In this document: positions 1 to 8,747 of the stretch, one piece after another
Numbering within the stretch: the stretch's first letter is position 1
Layout: every line of letters starts with the position of its first letter
Notes under the pieces: generated by a model
Databases searched by the model: none
What the model was told of the DNA's origin: nothing
Seen by the model: only the letters and a program-made list of their open reading frames with translations
Source: Gammaproteobacteria bacterium
GTDB lineage: Bacteria; Pseudomonadota; Gammaproteobacteria; GCF-002020875
Assembly (NCBI GenBank): GCA_018648825.1
Contig: JABGQL010000142.1
Span: 1-46,241 of the forward strand
DNA length: 46,241 nucleotides
Direction: 5' to 3'
Made by a program: the position numbers and the translations under genes

Positions 1-1591
1 AGTGTAAGGTGTCATCATCACTCCACACCTCCATTCGAACATACCCCTCTGAGGTGAACTTAACAGCATTTCCTAACAGGTTGATCAGAATCTGGGAGAC
101 CCTTCTCCCATCTCCCATCGGTTGATAGGTGGGCAGGGTTTTTAGCTCTACAGAAAAGTCGAGCCCCGAATCTAGGGCATGAGTAGAAAATATATGCTGT
201 ACATCATCTATCATCGCTCGGATGCTGTAGGGCGCTTGATCGACTTCAAATCGACCGGCCTCAATTTTTGAGCGGTCGAGAATGTCATTAATTAGCGAAA
301 GTAGCCCCTTTCCTGAAACTTCAACGGCACGCAACAGTTGGTTTTGATCATCATTTAAAGGGGTTTGTGCAAGAATTCCACTGTTACCGATAATGGCTGT
401 CAGCGGTGTACGTAGTTCATGACTCATTGAGGCTAGGAAGTCATCTTTTGCTTTGCTGGCTGCCTCTGCTTGTTCCAGAGCATTTGCCATAGCAGTAACT
501 TCTTGGATTAGCAGCACCTCTTCACTCTCATTTCCCTTGACTGCAAAGAAGTTGAAGGCACGATCTTTTCCAGAGAGGTCCGTGATTCTGTGGTGAGTCA
601 AGGTATCATTATTTACTAAAAAAGGCTCTAGCCCCCCGCACTCATCAGAGAACCGCTCAATGGTCTCATTGAATGGCTTAAATTGGTCTCCTGCCCTCTT
701 TATCATCATACCCACCCCCAATGTCTGGGTTGCTGCCAACAGTATATTGAGCTCTTGAGCTTGATGCCTGACCTGTAGGTTTCGAATAATTGAAGAGACT
801 CGCATCAGGAAAATATTTGCAGGGTCATCCTTCCAGAGCAGGTCAATGGCTCCGGCATCAAGCGCTTGTTCGAGCACGTCTCTACTCTGTGAGTGCATGA
901 CGACGGTAATATCAGAGGTCAGTGGGTTCGATAGTAGTGCGCGACAGAGCTCATCGCCATTACCGTTCGGCATATAGTGATCTACAATGGCCAACTTAAA
1001 GTATTGGCTCTTTGAGATCTCTAGCGCTGCCGACATGGAGTGGGCAACGGTGACTTCGTAACCGTTGGTACGCAGCATCTCTCCATATTTTGCACATACC
1101 GTGGGTGAATCATCTACAAATAGAATCTCCCCCCCCAGTTTTTCCTGGCTGTACTGCTGCTGGCGGGCAACCCAGTTCCCTACTGCGCTATTGCCGCTGT
1201 AGGTCTTGAGAAATTTCTGCATCCGATACGGGAGAAGGGTTAAATCCTCTTTATGTTGAATGTCATTATTGGGGCGCTCACTGGCAAGTTGATACGCTTT
1301 CTCATCGGGGCGTTCGGTAAAGATCATTACAGAAAGTGCATCAAAACGTCTCTCTGAGCCGACTTTTTTCAGCAGATCTGCACCTGACATATCCGGTAAC
1401 ACCCAATCCAATAAAAGGCCATCATAGGGGGTGTGTTGCTCTAGCGCCTGCTCTAACGTGCTATATCCAGACTCCCCTGTGTCGGTGGTGCTTACATCAA
1501 ACCCCTGCTGTTTCAGGAGCTGCTCGCAGACAGCACGCATTGTTGGTGAGTCATCAACAACCAAGACTTTAAAAGAGCTATAACTGCTCAT
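1..1591 (-). CDS. Hybrid sensor histidine kinase with two N-terminal REC domains (C-terminus off window)
   Basis: This is an open minus-strand frame of 530 codons from the ATG at 1591 to the left edge. It is absent from the ORF track because it has no stop inside the window. Translation shows REC1 (KVLVVDDSPTMRAV near the N-terminus, LLLDWVLPDMSG around residue 55) and REC2 (ILFVDDSPTVCAKYGEML, then LAIVDHYMPNGNGDE). A linker follows, then a classic HisKA box, ASMSHELRTPLTAIIGNS, with His391, and an N-box, INLLGNAVKFTSEG, of the HATPase domain near the edge. No TM segment is visible, so it is probably cytoplasmic. The kinase core closely resembles that of the MHYT kinase at 28583-31372, suggesting paralogy. 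More domains (rest of HATPase, perhaps REC or Hpt) must lie outside. Signal unknown. Confidence 0.9.
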   Translation of the reverse strand, partial: MSSYSSFKVLVVDDSPTMRAVCEQLLKQQGFDVSTTDTGESGYSTLEQALEQHTPYDGLLLDWVLPDMSGADLLKKVGSERRFDALSVMIFTERPDEKAYQLASERPNNDIQHKEDLTLLPYRMQKFLKTYSGNSAVGNWVARQQQYSQEKLGGEILFVDDSPTVCAKYGEMLRTNGYEVTVAHSMSAALEISKSQYFKLAIVDHYMPNGNGDELCRALLSNPLTSDITVVMHSQSRDVLEQALDAGAIDLLWKDDPANIFLMRVSSIIRNLQVRHQAQELNILLAATQTLGVGMMIKRAGDQFKPFNETIERFSDECGGLEPFLVNNDTLTHHRITDLSGKDRAFNFFAVKGNESEEVLLIQEVTAMANALEQAEAASKAKDDFLASMSHELRTPLTAIIGNSGILAQTPLNDDQNQLLRAVEVSGKGLLSLINDILDRSKIEAGRFEVDQAPYSIRAMIDDVQHIFSTHALDSGLDFSVELKTLPTYQPMGDGRRVSQILINLLGNAVKFTSEGYVRMEVWSDDDTLH

Positions 1592-1717
1592 GGTTTCACT
1601 GTTTGACCGATGTGCTCAATTTCATAGCTACAGATTATAGCATTGTAAATGGGCTAAAGATTTCATCCTCTTGTGCCGATAACTATAGACAAGACTTCCT
1701 TTAATGAGGCGCACGTA

Positions 1718-2617
1718 ATGAACAGCATTCCATCGTTGGTACCTACCTCACCAGACTCCCTGAAGAAGGCGAGCCCTTTTCTGCATAATGTTCTTAATGA
1801 TCTGGATTCAGAGAGTCATAAGGGTGCAAAAAACCCACTCCCGTTAACGGCTTATTCTTCTTCAGCTGTACAGCAAAAGCAGGTGCTCCATGCTGAGCAT
1901 ACCCAAGCCTTTCAGATGCAGCAGTCGGGTAGCACTTCGCTTAAGATTGTTACCCAAGATGGTGATGAGATCACCCTGCAGATGCACAGTGAGTGGCAGG
2001 TCAGCGCAGAGAGTGGAAAAACCTATTCTCAGAATGGGCAGGGACAACAGTATAGTCAGTATGCATCCCTACAGCAGTACCAAGGCTATGCTATCCAGTA
2101 CCAGGTAGAGGGGGAGCTAGATGAGGGTGAGTTAGAGGCTCTCGACAAGCTGATGGAGCAAGTATCGGGGGCGGCCAACCAGTTCTTTAGTGGAGATCTT
2201 GCCGGAGCCGTTTCAGACCTCAGCCAATTTGAGCTGGATGCCAGTGAATTCACACAGATGTCACTGACCATGCAACGCAGTGTGACCTACTCCATGGCAG
2301 AGGCCTACAAAGAGGTGAGTCAGATGGCTCCAGCCTCGCCACCCTCCAGTGGTGATAAACCGACCAATTTATTAGGGCTTTCCAGCTTTGTGCATGATAT
2401 GCAGGCGATGATGGATGAGGTGAATGAGCACCTAGATCGAATCTTGATGCCCTATGATTTTGTGGGTGGGCTGATGGAGCAGGCGATTGAACGAGACCCC
2501 CGCAGTGATCTGTTTGGTGATGAGTTGATGGAGAAGATTGACAATTTCCTCACCCAAGTTTTGGATGAACTCCACCCCGTACTGCCGGTAGCGGAAAAAG
2601 AGGTGACTGAGGCGTAG
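1718..2617 (+). CDS. Hypothetical protein, Gln-rich N-terminal part and acidic helical C-terminal part
   Basis: I do not recognise this gene with confidence. The ORF track begins at a GTG (1673), but the ATG at 1718 has GAGG 8 bases upstream while the GTG has no Shine-Dalgarno, so I prefer 1718 (299 residues). The protein has no signal peptide or TM segment. Residues from about 70 to 130 form a Gln/Ser/Tyr-rich beta-like stretch (LKIVTQDGDEITLQMHSEW). This is followed by an acidic helical region (VEGELDEGELEALDKLMEQV, then FFSGDLAGAVSDLSQF) and FTQMSLTMQRSVTYS. Gammaproteobacterial uncharacterised proteins with a similar acidic-helix layout exist (DUF5610-like is one guess, not verifiable here). 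It is divergent from the hybrid kinase at 1-1591 and convergent with ppnN, so it is probably a single-gene unit. Confidence 0.7.
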   Translation: MNSIPSLVPTSPDSLKKASPFLHNVLNDLDSESHKGAKNPLPLTAYSSSAVQQKQVLHAEHTQAFQMQQSGSTSLKIVTQDGDEITLQMHSEWQVSAESGKTYSQNGQGQQYSQYASLQQYQGYAIQYQVEGELDEGELEALDKLMEQVSGAANQFFSGDLAGAVSDLSQFELDASEFTQMSLTMQRSVTYSMAEAYKEVSQMAPASPPSSGDKPTNLLGLSSFVHDMQAMMDEVNEHLDRILMPYDFVGGLMEQAIERDPRSDLFGDELMEKIDNFLTQVLDELHPVLPVAEKEVTEA

Positions 2618-2627
2618 CAGTTACTGA

Positions 2628-4016
2628 TCATTTTACGATCTCATAACAGGGGGTGTAGGTGTGTGTGGGCAACTTCATACGGTGTTGATCGACAAACTCC
2701 TGTAGTAGCTCGCCTAGAGGGGCCATCAAATCCGCATCCCCACTGAGTTGGTATGGGCCATGTTTCTCCACTGAGCAGATCCCCTCTTCGCGCACGTTAC
2801 CTGCGACGATACCAGAGAATGCCTTGCGCAAATTAGCCGCCAGTAGGTGGTGATCCTGATCTTTGTGTAGATTGAGTGCAGCCATCGACTCATGAGTTAC
2901 ATGGAATGGGTGTTGAAACAGCAGGTCGATATGGAGCTGCCAGTTGAAGAAGTAGGCATCGCCACTCTGTTTACGGTACTCACTCACCTCTTGTACACCA
3001 CGTGTTACCGTACGAGCTACGGCAATCGGATCATTGAGAATAATTTTGTAGCGCTGTTGGGCCTCATATCCCAACGTCTTACCGACAAAGGTGTTGAGTC
3101 GTTCGAAATAGTCGTGACTGGATTCCGGTCCAGTTAGAATCAGAGGAAAGGGGATATCTCGGTTCTCTGGGTGCAGCAAGATACCCAGCAGATAGAGTAG
3201 CTCCTCTGCGCTACCCGGACCTCCTGGAAAGAGGATGAAGGCGTGTCCGGTGCGTACAAAGGCCTCCAGTCGCTTCTCGATATCTGGTAAAACCACCAGA
3301 TTACTTACAATGGGGTTGGGTGGCTCAGCTGCAATGATGCCCGGTTCGGTAAGGCCAATATAGCGCCCTTCACGATTACGCTGCTTGGCATGACCAAAGG
3401 TGGCGCCCTTCATCGGCCCCTTCATCGCACCGGGACCACAACCGGTACAGATATTCAGGTTACGCAGCCCCAGCTGATAGCCTACCTCTTTAGTATAGCT
3501 GTACTCCTCACGACCAATGGAGTGCCCTCCCCAGCAGACGACCAGCCCTGAGTGGTCATGACGGTCAAAGATGGTGGCTCGCCGCAGGATATGGAATACT
3601 GCATTGGTGATCCCACTGCTCTCCCCTTCGGCATGGTCAAAGTAGGTGGAGTGGCGTGTCTCATGAGCCGAGTGGATATCACGCACCACGGCAAATAGGT
3701 GTTCACGAATACCGTGAATCAACTCTCCATCGACAAAGGCATCTGCTGGAGCATTCTGGAGTCCAAATTGAATACCCCAGTCCCGCTGTTGTGGGATGAT
3801 ATCAAAATCATGATAGTGCTCCAGTACGGCTCTAGAGTCATCCACATCGGTACCGGTATTGAGTACAGCCAGCGCACAGCGCCGGAACAGTTCGTGGAGC
3901 TCACCCTGTTCTTCACTGCTCCCCAAAATATTCTGCACCTCATGCTGAGAGAGTACTCCTAGGGTACCATCAGGGGAGATGGTTGCATCAACACGATCTT
4001 GCTGTAGTGGACTCAT
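2628..4016 (-). CDS. ppnN: Pyrimidine/purine 5'-nucleotide nucleosidase PpnN (LOG family, YgdH)
   Basis: PpnN hydrolyses nucleoside 5'-monophosphates to a free base and ribose 5-phosphate. In E. coli it is regulated by (p)ppGpp. The 462 residues match the roughly 454-residue E. coli YgdH in length, much longer than cytokinin-type LOG proteins. The central Rossmann domain shows CWGGHSIGREEYSYTKEVG, the CTGCGPGAMKGPMKGA loop, and the LOG signature as FPGGPGSAEELLYL (canonical PGGxGTxxE, with Ser in place of Thr). N- and C-terminal extensions typical of the YgdH type flank it. The gene sits 4 bp downstream of yjbQ on the same strand, so the two are probably co-transcribed. Nothing appears broken. 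Confidence 0.93.
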   Translation of the reverse strand: MSPLQQDRVDATISPDGTLGVLSQHEVQNILGSSEEQGELHELFRRCALAVLNTGTDVDDSRAVLEHYHDFDIIPQQRDWGIQFGLQNAPADAFVDGELIHGIREHLFAVVRDIHSAHETRHSTYFDHAEGESSGITNAVFHILRRATIFDRHDHSGLVVCWGGHSIGREEYSYTKEVGYQLGLRNLNICTGCGPGAMKGPMKGATFGHAKQRNREGRYIGLTEPGIIAAEPPNPIVSNLVVLPDIEKRLEAFVRTGHAFILFPGGPGSAEELLYLLGILLHPENRDIPFPLILTGPESSHDYFERLNTFVGKTLGYEAQQRYKIILNDPIAVARTVTRGVQEVSEYRKQSGDAYFFNWQLHIDLLFQHPFHVTHESMAALNLHKDQDHHLLAANLRKAFSGIVAGNVREEGICSVEKHGPYQLSGDADLMAPLGELLQEFVDQHRMKLPTHTYTPCYEIVK

Positions 4017-4020
4017 CGTA

Positions 4021-4428
4021 TTACGCTCCCAAGTGGATCATTAATTTGCGGGTGTGGTTACGTTCACGATGCTCCCAGAGGAAGATCCCCTGCCAAGTCC
4101 CCAACGGCAAGCGGCCATCTACCACGGGGACGGAGAGTGAACTCTGTGTCAGCATTGATTTGATATGTCCCGGCATATCATCCAATCCCTCATCAATATG
4201 GGTATAGAGAGGGTCACCACGGGGTACCAGACGCTCCATCCACTCTTCCAGATCACGCTGACAAGAGGGGTCAGCATTCTCTTGAATCAGCAGGCTGGCC
4301 GAGGTGTGGCGAATAAATAGTGTGCACAGCCCCTCTTTGAGTCCACTCTCCTGCACCAACTGCTGAATTTCAGAGGTGATCTCATGCAGCCCACGGCGAC
4401 CGACAGTTAGTTCAATTTCCTTAATCAT
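4021..4428 (-). CDS. yjbQ: YjbQ/UPF0047 family protein (secondary thiamine-phosphate synthase-like)
   Basis: This is a 135-residue small single-domain protein of the YjbQ/UPF0047 family. E. coli YjbQ has weak thiamine-phosphate synthase activity, and the true role is uncertain. Visible family motifs are [40 protein letters not shown] and the C-terminal [15 protein letters not shown]. Length is normal for the family. It lies 4 bp upstream of ppnN in the same direction, and 40 bp separate it from the divergent bioA, so the short gap 4429-4468 should hold both promoters. Confidence 0.92.
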   Translation of the reverse strand: MIKEIELTVGRRGLHEITSEIQQLVQESGLKEGLCTLFIRHTSASLLIQENADPSCQRDLEEWMERLVPRGDPLYTHIDEGLDDMPGHIKSMLTQSSLSVPVVDGRLPLGTWQGIFLWEHRERNHTRKLMIHLGA

Positions 4429-4468
4429 ATATTCTATCCACTCTTGTATATGTCGGTATCATAACCCG

Positions 4469-5764
4469 ATGACGCTTTCTACGGATACCCTGTTACAGAT
4501 TGATCGAGACCATCTCTGGCACCCCTACACATCAATGACTCACCCACTAGCCGTCTATCCAGTGCGCAGTGCTGAAGGGGCGATATTGACACTGGAGGAT
4601 GGTCGGCAACTGATCGATGGTATGTCCTCTTGGTGGTCAGCGATTCATGGCTACAATGTCCCCGAAATCAATGCTGCGTTACAGCAGCAACTGTCTGACT
4701 TTTCTCATGTGATGTTTGGTGGGTTGACTCATCGCCCTGCGGTTGAGTTGGCTCAACGGCTGCTACAGCTTACCCCAGAACCACTACAACATATCTTCCT
4801 AGCAGACTCAGGCTCGATCTCGGTTGAGGTTGCGCTAAAGATGGCCCTGCAATACTGGATTGCATGCGGAAAAACCGATAAGTGCGAGATCGCTGTACTA
4901 CGTGGTGGTTATCATGGTGACACCTTTGCCACTATGGCACTGGCTGACCCAGAGAACGGTATGCATACCCTGTTTGGGAAACAGCTGACACCCCACCATT
5001 TTATTGATCGCCCCGCTGTGGCCTTTGCTGCTGAGTGGGATCAACAGGCTATCGAACCTTTGCGACAACAGTTGGAGCAGCACCATCAACAGTTGGCTGC
5101 ACTGATTTTAGAACCGATTGTACAGGGAGCTGGGGGGATGTATTTCTACCATCCTGAGTATCTCAAGCAGGCACGAGCGCTCTGTAGTGAATATGAGGTG
5201 CTATTGATCGCTGATGAGATTGCGACCGGATTCGGGCGCACTGGAAAATTGTTTGGATGTGATCATGCCAATGTTGTACCCGATATTCTCTGCATCGGTA
5301 AAGCACTCACTGGGGGTACGATGAGTCTGGCCGCCACGCTGACCACCAGTGAGGTCGCCGACACTATATCCAGCTACCAGAGCGGTGCATTGATGCATGG
5401 CCCTACGTTTATGGGTAACCCACTCGCCTGTAGTGCCGCCAATGCCAGTATTGGTCTGTTGCTCAATACCCCTTGGGAGAGCCGAATTCAGCAGATTGAG
5501 GATGGGTTACGTTGTGGGCTGGCTTCGTGTATCGAGCTGGAGTCGGTGGCTGAAGTGCGCATATTGGGTGCGATTGGTGTGGTTGAGATGAAACAGCCGG
5601 TTGATCTGGCACAGATACAACCCCTGTTGGTGGATCAGGGGGTCTGGGTACGCCCGTTTGGGAGGCTGATCTATCTGATGCCCCCCTATATTCTTGACCC
5701 AGAGGGGGTAAGTCGCCTCACACAGGGGGTGATTAAGGTGATACGTGCTATTTCAGCGGGATAG
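4469..5764 (+). CDS. bioA: Adenosylmethionine-8-amino-7-oxononanoate aminotransferase
   Basis: BioA is a PLP enzyme that uses S-adenosylmethionine as amino donor to convert 8-amino-7-oxononanoate (KAPA) to diaminopelargonic acid in biotin synthesis. The ORF track extends to 4376 inside yjbQ. The ATG at 4469 ([20 protein letters not shown]) gives the normal family N-terminus and 431 residues. Motifs: [40 protein letters not shown], the cofactor Asp in [14 protein letters not shown], and the PLP lysine in [11 protein letters not shown]. No other bio gene is nearby. Its last 17 bp overlap the 3' end of the convergent kinase gene on the minus strand. Confidence 0.95.
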   Translation: MTLSTDTLLQIDRDHLWHPYTSMTHPLAVYPVRSAEGAILTLEDGRQLIDGMSSWWSAIHGYNVPEINAALQQQLSDFSHVMFGGLTHRPAVELAQRLLQLTPEPLQHIFLADSGSISVEVALKMALQYWIACGKTDKCEIAVLRGGYHGDTFATMALADPENGMHTLFGKQLTPHHFIDRPAVAFAAEWDQQAIEPLRQQLEQHHQQLAALILEPIVQGAGGMYFYHPEYLKQARALCSEYEVLLIADEIATGFGRTGKLFGCDHANVVPDILCIGKALTGGTMSLAATLTTSEVADTISSYQSGALMHGPTFMGNPLACSAANASIGLLLNTPWESRIQQIEDGLRCGLASCIELESVAEVRILGAIGVVEMKQPVDLAQIQPLLVDQGVWVRPFGRLIYLMPPYILDPEGVSRLTQGVIKVIRAISAG

Positions 5765-7697
5765 CAAGGGTAACCACCACCCCTGAGCCATCGCTGCGGT
5801 TTTTAACATCAAACTCGCCATGGATTGCGTTGATATAGTTGCCTACGGCATGCAGCCCATTACCTCCCCCTTTCTCTTTAGTGGTAAAACCGGATTTGGC
5901 CACCTTGGGAAGAGTCTCTTTATCAATCCCCGTTCCATTATCGATGACTTGGATAATAAGCCAATTTTCATCCGTTTTACGCTGCTCTTGGTCGGCTCTG
6001 ATTACAATCTTCCCCTGCTGTCCGGCCTTCAGTGCATCAATACTGTTGCTCATCAAGTGGTCGATGGCCTGTAATAGCAAATTTCGAGAGAGCATTAAAT
6101 GGCCTACACTGTGTGATATCTGATGCTCTACTTCAATATTTTTCTCTTGTAACGCTTGCCCCAGCAGGGTCTCTACATCTTTTAGCAGGTTATCCAGTTC
6201 AAAGTCTTTACTACGCTTACTATCCCCTGCTGTCAGAGGCGTTGCCCGGATTACCGACTGAATATGCCCAGCCAAATTATTGATATCACCAATGGCTACA
6301 TTGACTTCACTGCTGATAATTGTATCAATGGAGTGACCACTTTTCTCAAGAACCAATGGGACTTTCTGCAAAGCGGGTCCAATGACTGAGGCATGCTCTC
6401 CCTGGCGAATCTCTTCAATCTCTTGCATCACATCACTGGAAAATCTGCCAAGCAGGGCAGAGATCTTTTTCAAATGCCCACTCTGCTGCTCAATTTTTAA
6501 CACTCCACCACGAATACCGGTGAGATTGTTTCCAATATTGTGCAATACATTTGCACTCATCTCATTCAGCCCCTCCTGGAAGGAGAGGAAGCGTTCCCCC
6601 TCTTCCGCCCGCTTCAACTCGCGCAGATCTTGTGCAGTGATGACGGTAAAGCTGCCCTGTTGATTGTTATCCTGAATACGAGAGGCCATCATCAGTACCG
6701 GTAGGCGCTCCCCTGTTTTGGTAAGCAGTAAGAACTCCTCTCCAGTCTGAATTTGCTGCTCGATAAGCTGATTCAGTCGCTGTTGATCATGCTCTTCATT
6801 GATCAGCATGTCGATATTCTGGTGTAGTAACAGCTCCTCATCATACCCCAGCAGGCGACTACTGGCTGGGTTGGTCATCTGAATATCCCCCCTCTCATCC
6901 ACTACCAATAGAATCTCTGACATCGATTGCAAGATACTCTGTAGGGATTCATTGGCATATTTCAGCTGCTGGGTACGCTTTATAACCTGTCCTTCCAGTG
7001 AGGCGTTGAGTCGATTGAGTTCATCGGTTGAGTGCTGCAGGGCCAGAGACATTTGATTGAAGTGTTGTGCTGTTTCAGCGATCTCGTCACTGCCTTTGAC
7101 TGGGATCTGCATCCCCAGCTGACCATTCGCAATTTCACTGGAGGCATGACGCAGCAGCTCTAGTTGTCGCACCAACCAAGAGCCTAAAAGAAAGGAGAAG
7201 AGTGCGGAGAGCACAATCTCAACCATTGCCAAGCTACTGGCCTTCCAAGTGGCTGCCTCCAGCTTCTGCTCCAGCTGTTTGGTGTTCAGCCCAACTTCGA
7301 CTCTGCCATAGAGCTGTTCTGACTCGATAATATCGGCATCGATATCAAACACGGCATCCGTGGCAGAGCCAAGAGAGTGGTCTGGCTCAAAGGGGCGAGC
7401 CAACTGTGTTGAGTCTCCCCCAGATGCCAGCAGCTGATCCTGATCGTAAACACGTACATAAACCAGCCCCTTATTCTTCATCAGCTCAGAAACGAAGGTC
7501 TCCAGTGTGGCCAAATCGTAAGAGAGCACTGCATCTTTTACCATTGAGGCAAACAGTCTGGAGGTGGTCTCTGCACGCTGAATTAACTGCTCTTCGCCAG
7601 AGCGACGCATCAGGTCCATGCTGTTCCAGACCAGAACCACCAGCAGGGTCACCTCAATCAGTGCCACCCCAAAAATGGTTTTTAGCCGAAACGACAT
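5748..7697 (-). CDS. Membrane sensor histidine kinase with HNIGN phosphoacceptor box (cassette A, kinase 1)
   Basis: This 649-residue kinase has TM1 at about residues 7-25, a periplasmic domain of about 130 residues, TM2 at about 155-176, and a HAMP linker (about 176-222). A coiled coil and PAS domain (about 250-360; [18 protein letters not shown]) follow, then the kinase core. The phosphoacceptor box is [16 protein letters not shown] with His386. Asn follows His where canonical HisKA has Glu or Asp, and there is no R-TP. The HATPase parts are N-box MSNSIDALK (about 550), G1 IDNGTGI (586-591), FTTKEKG, and a lid [12 protein letters not shown]. Spacing from His to N-box (about 165 residues) is longer than usual. 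The upstream neighbour 46 bp away is a PhnD-like binding protein, presumably its ligand carrier. Ligand and partner regulator are inferred, not shown. Confidence 0.9.
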   Translation of the reverse strand: MSFRLKTIFGVALIEVTLLVVLVWNSMDLMRRSGEEQLIQRAETTSRLFASMVKDAVLSYDLATLETFVSELMKNKGLVYVRVYDQDQLLASGGDSTQLARPFEPDHSLGSATDAVFDIDADIIESEQLYGRVEVGLNTKQLEQKLEAATWKASSLAMVEIVLSALFSFLLGSWLVRQLELLRHASSEIANGQLGMQIPVKGSDEIAETAQHFNQMSLALQHSTDELNRLNASLEGQVIKRTQQLKYANESLQSILQSMSEILLVVDERGDIQMTNPASSRLLGYDEELLLHQNIDMLINEEHDQQRLNQLIEQQIQTGEEFLLLTKTGERLPVLMMASRIQDNNQQGSFTVITAQDLRELKRAEEGERFLSFQEGLNEMSANVLHNIGNNLTGIRGGVLKIEQQSGHLKKISALLGRFSSDVMQEIEEIRQGEHASVIGPALQKVPLVLEKSGHSIDTIISSEVNVAIGDINNLAGHIQSVIRATPLTAGDSKRSKDFELDNLLKDVETLLGQALQEKNIEVEHQISHSVGHLMLSRNLLLQAIDHLMSNSIDALKAGQQGKIVIRADQEQRKTDENWLIIQVIDNGTGIDKETLPKVAKSGFTTKEKGGGNGLHAVGNYINAIHGEFDVKNRSDGSGVVVTLAIPLK

Positions 7698-7743
7698 GAG
7701 TGGTTAAAATGTCCTCTGTAACGGGTTTAGGGGAAGAACCTAT

Positions 7744-8583
7744 TTAAAGGTCATCTAACAGGTCAATTTTAAGTGCACGTACGTCATCCCAATCACTGTG
7801 CTGAGCCGCCTCAAACCCTTTGAAGCTGATCGCCTTGATTAAGGAGGTTGCCTGAGGGTCACTATTCATCGCCAATAAGATCTGTTGGACCTTATCAACG
7901 GTTGAAGAGTCAACCGATGGGTGTGCTGCAAAAGCGTGTGGCGTAAAAGTGTTGGAGGTCCAGAAAATCTTCAATTGATCACGAATCTCTGGCTCTGTGT
8001 TATTAAAGGTACGCACTACACCACCACCTGAGGGAAACAGCCCTTTGGCTACTGCGCGGTAGACAGAGTCATGTGATTTGACATACTTAGGGGTAAAATC
8101 GACACCAATCTCTTTAAGGTGGGCACGGGTCAGGATGCTCGCAGCAAATGCGGCTGGAGCGGGAAATGCCAGTTTGTTGCCATTAAGAGCCTTCAGGTCT
8201 GCCATAGTGGTGTCTTTACGAGCCACCATGATACCTTTGATTCTTTTGTTTTTCTGTTTGGCAAAGGCGCGATAGCCAGGCTGATCGCCAAATACGGTGT
8301 AATGGTAGGGGTTCATATATGCAAGGTCATACTCACCTTTGCTCAGACGACGCTCAAACTCTGGAATGTTTGGAGCTGTTTTGAAACGGATGGTAACGCC
8401 AGCCCGCTCTCCGATATACTGAAACAGTGGCCCCCATTTCTTTGCCAACTTTTTTGCCGCCTGTTGTGGCACAACACCGAAGGTCAATACTTGCTGATTT
8501 TCAGCCACTGAGGGCGGGCTAATGAGTAACAGACTCAAAAGAGCTAGGAAGGTTGGGCGTAGCAGTCTCATTCTAAAATTCAT
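7744..8583 (-). CDS. PhnD-like periplasmic phosphate/phosphonate-type binding protein (cassette A, 1)
   Basis: This is a 279-residue secreted binding protein of the PhnD-like superfamily. The signal peptide covers about residues 1-28 (FLALLSLLLISPPSVAENQ, cleavage after SVA). The mature start LTFGVVPQQAAKKLAKKWGPL and the hallmark YDLAYMNPYHYTVF are typical of PhnD-like proteins. The later LKALNGNKLAFPAPAAFAAS corresponds to the family's second-lobe loop. No ABC permease or ATPase gene is nearby. Instead the gene is followed after 46 bp by the HNIGN kinase at 5748-7697, so a sensory role (binding protein presenting ligand to a kinase) is likelier than uptake. The ligand cannot be read from sequence. 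A terminator-like hairpin lies just upstream of its start. Confidence 0.88.
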   Translation of the reverse strand: MNFRMRLLRPTFLALLSLLLISPPSVAENQQVLTFGVVPQQAAKKLAKKWGPLFQYIGERAGVTIRFKTAPNIPEFERRLSKGEYDLAYMNPYHYTVFGDQPGYRAFAKQKNKRIKGIMVARKDTTMADLKALNGNKLAFPAPAAFAASILTRAHLKEIGVDFTPKYVKSHDSVYRAVAKGLFPSGGGVVRTFNNTEPEIRDQLKIFWTSNTFTPHAFAAHPSVDSSTVDKVQQILLAMNSDPQATSLIKAISFKGFEAAQHSDWDDVRALKIDLLDDL

Positions 8584-8618
8584 AATGCTGTCTCGTACTC
8601 AGGAAGGTGAAGTCTCTT

Positions 8619-8645
8619 TAAAAACACTTATTGACCACTAAGTGT
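8619..8645 (-). terminator. Terminator/attenuator-like hairpin between kinase 2 and PhnD-like gene 1
   Basis: On the minus strand the sequence reads ACACTTA, an 8-base loop, TAAGTGT, then TTTTT: a perfect 7-bp stem with a short U-tract. It lies in the 164-bp gap after the kinase at 8748 and ends only about 36 bases before the ATG at 8583. That leaves little room for a complete promoter downstream, so it may act as a partial terminator or attenuator within cassette A. The rest of the gap shows nothing else I can support. Confidence 0.55.
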
Positions 8646-8747
8646 AATTTCTTAGAGTTGAGTCGCTATCTTAGGCCATTTCTATCAAAAGATATACCAT
8701 CTTGCTTCTATTTTCGCCCATCTGTGGCGTTACCACTGGCAATGGCT

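Noticed and set aside
1336-1572. 78-residue plus-strand ORF at the left end
   Set aside because: It is antisense to the partial hybrid kinase, whose REC motifs are clear in the minus frame.
4376-4468. ORF-track N-terminal extension of bioA
   Set aside because: It lies inside yjbQ on the other strand and encodes no family sequence; the ATG at 4469 fits BioA.
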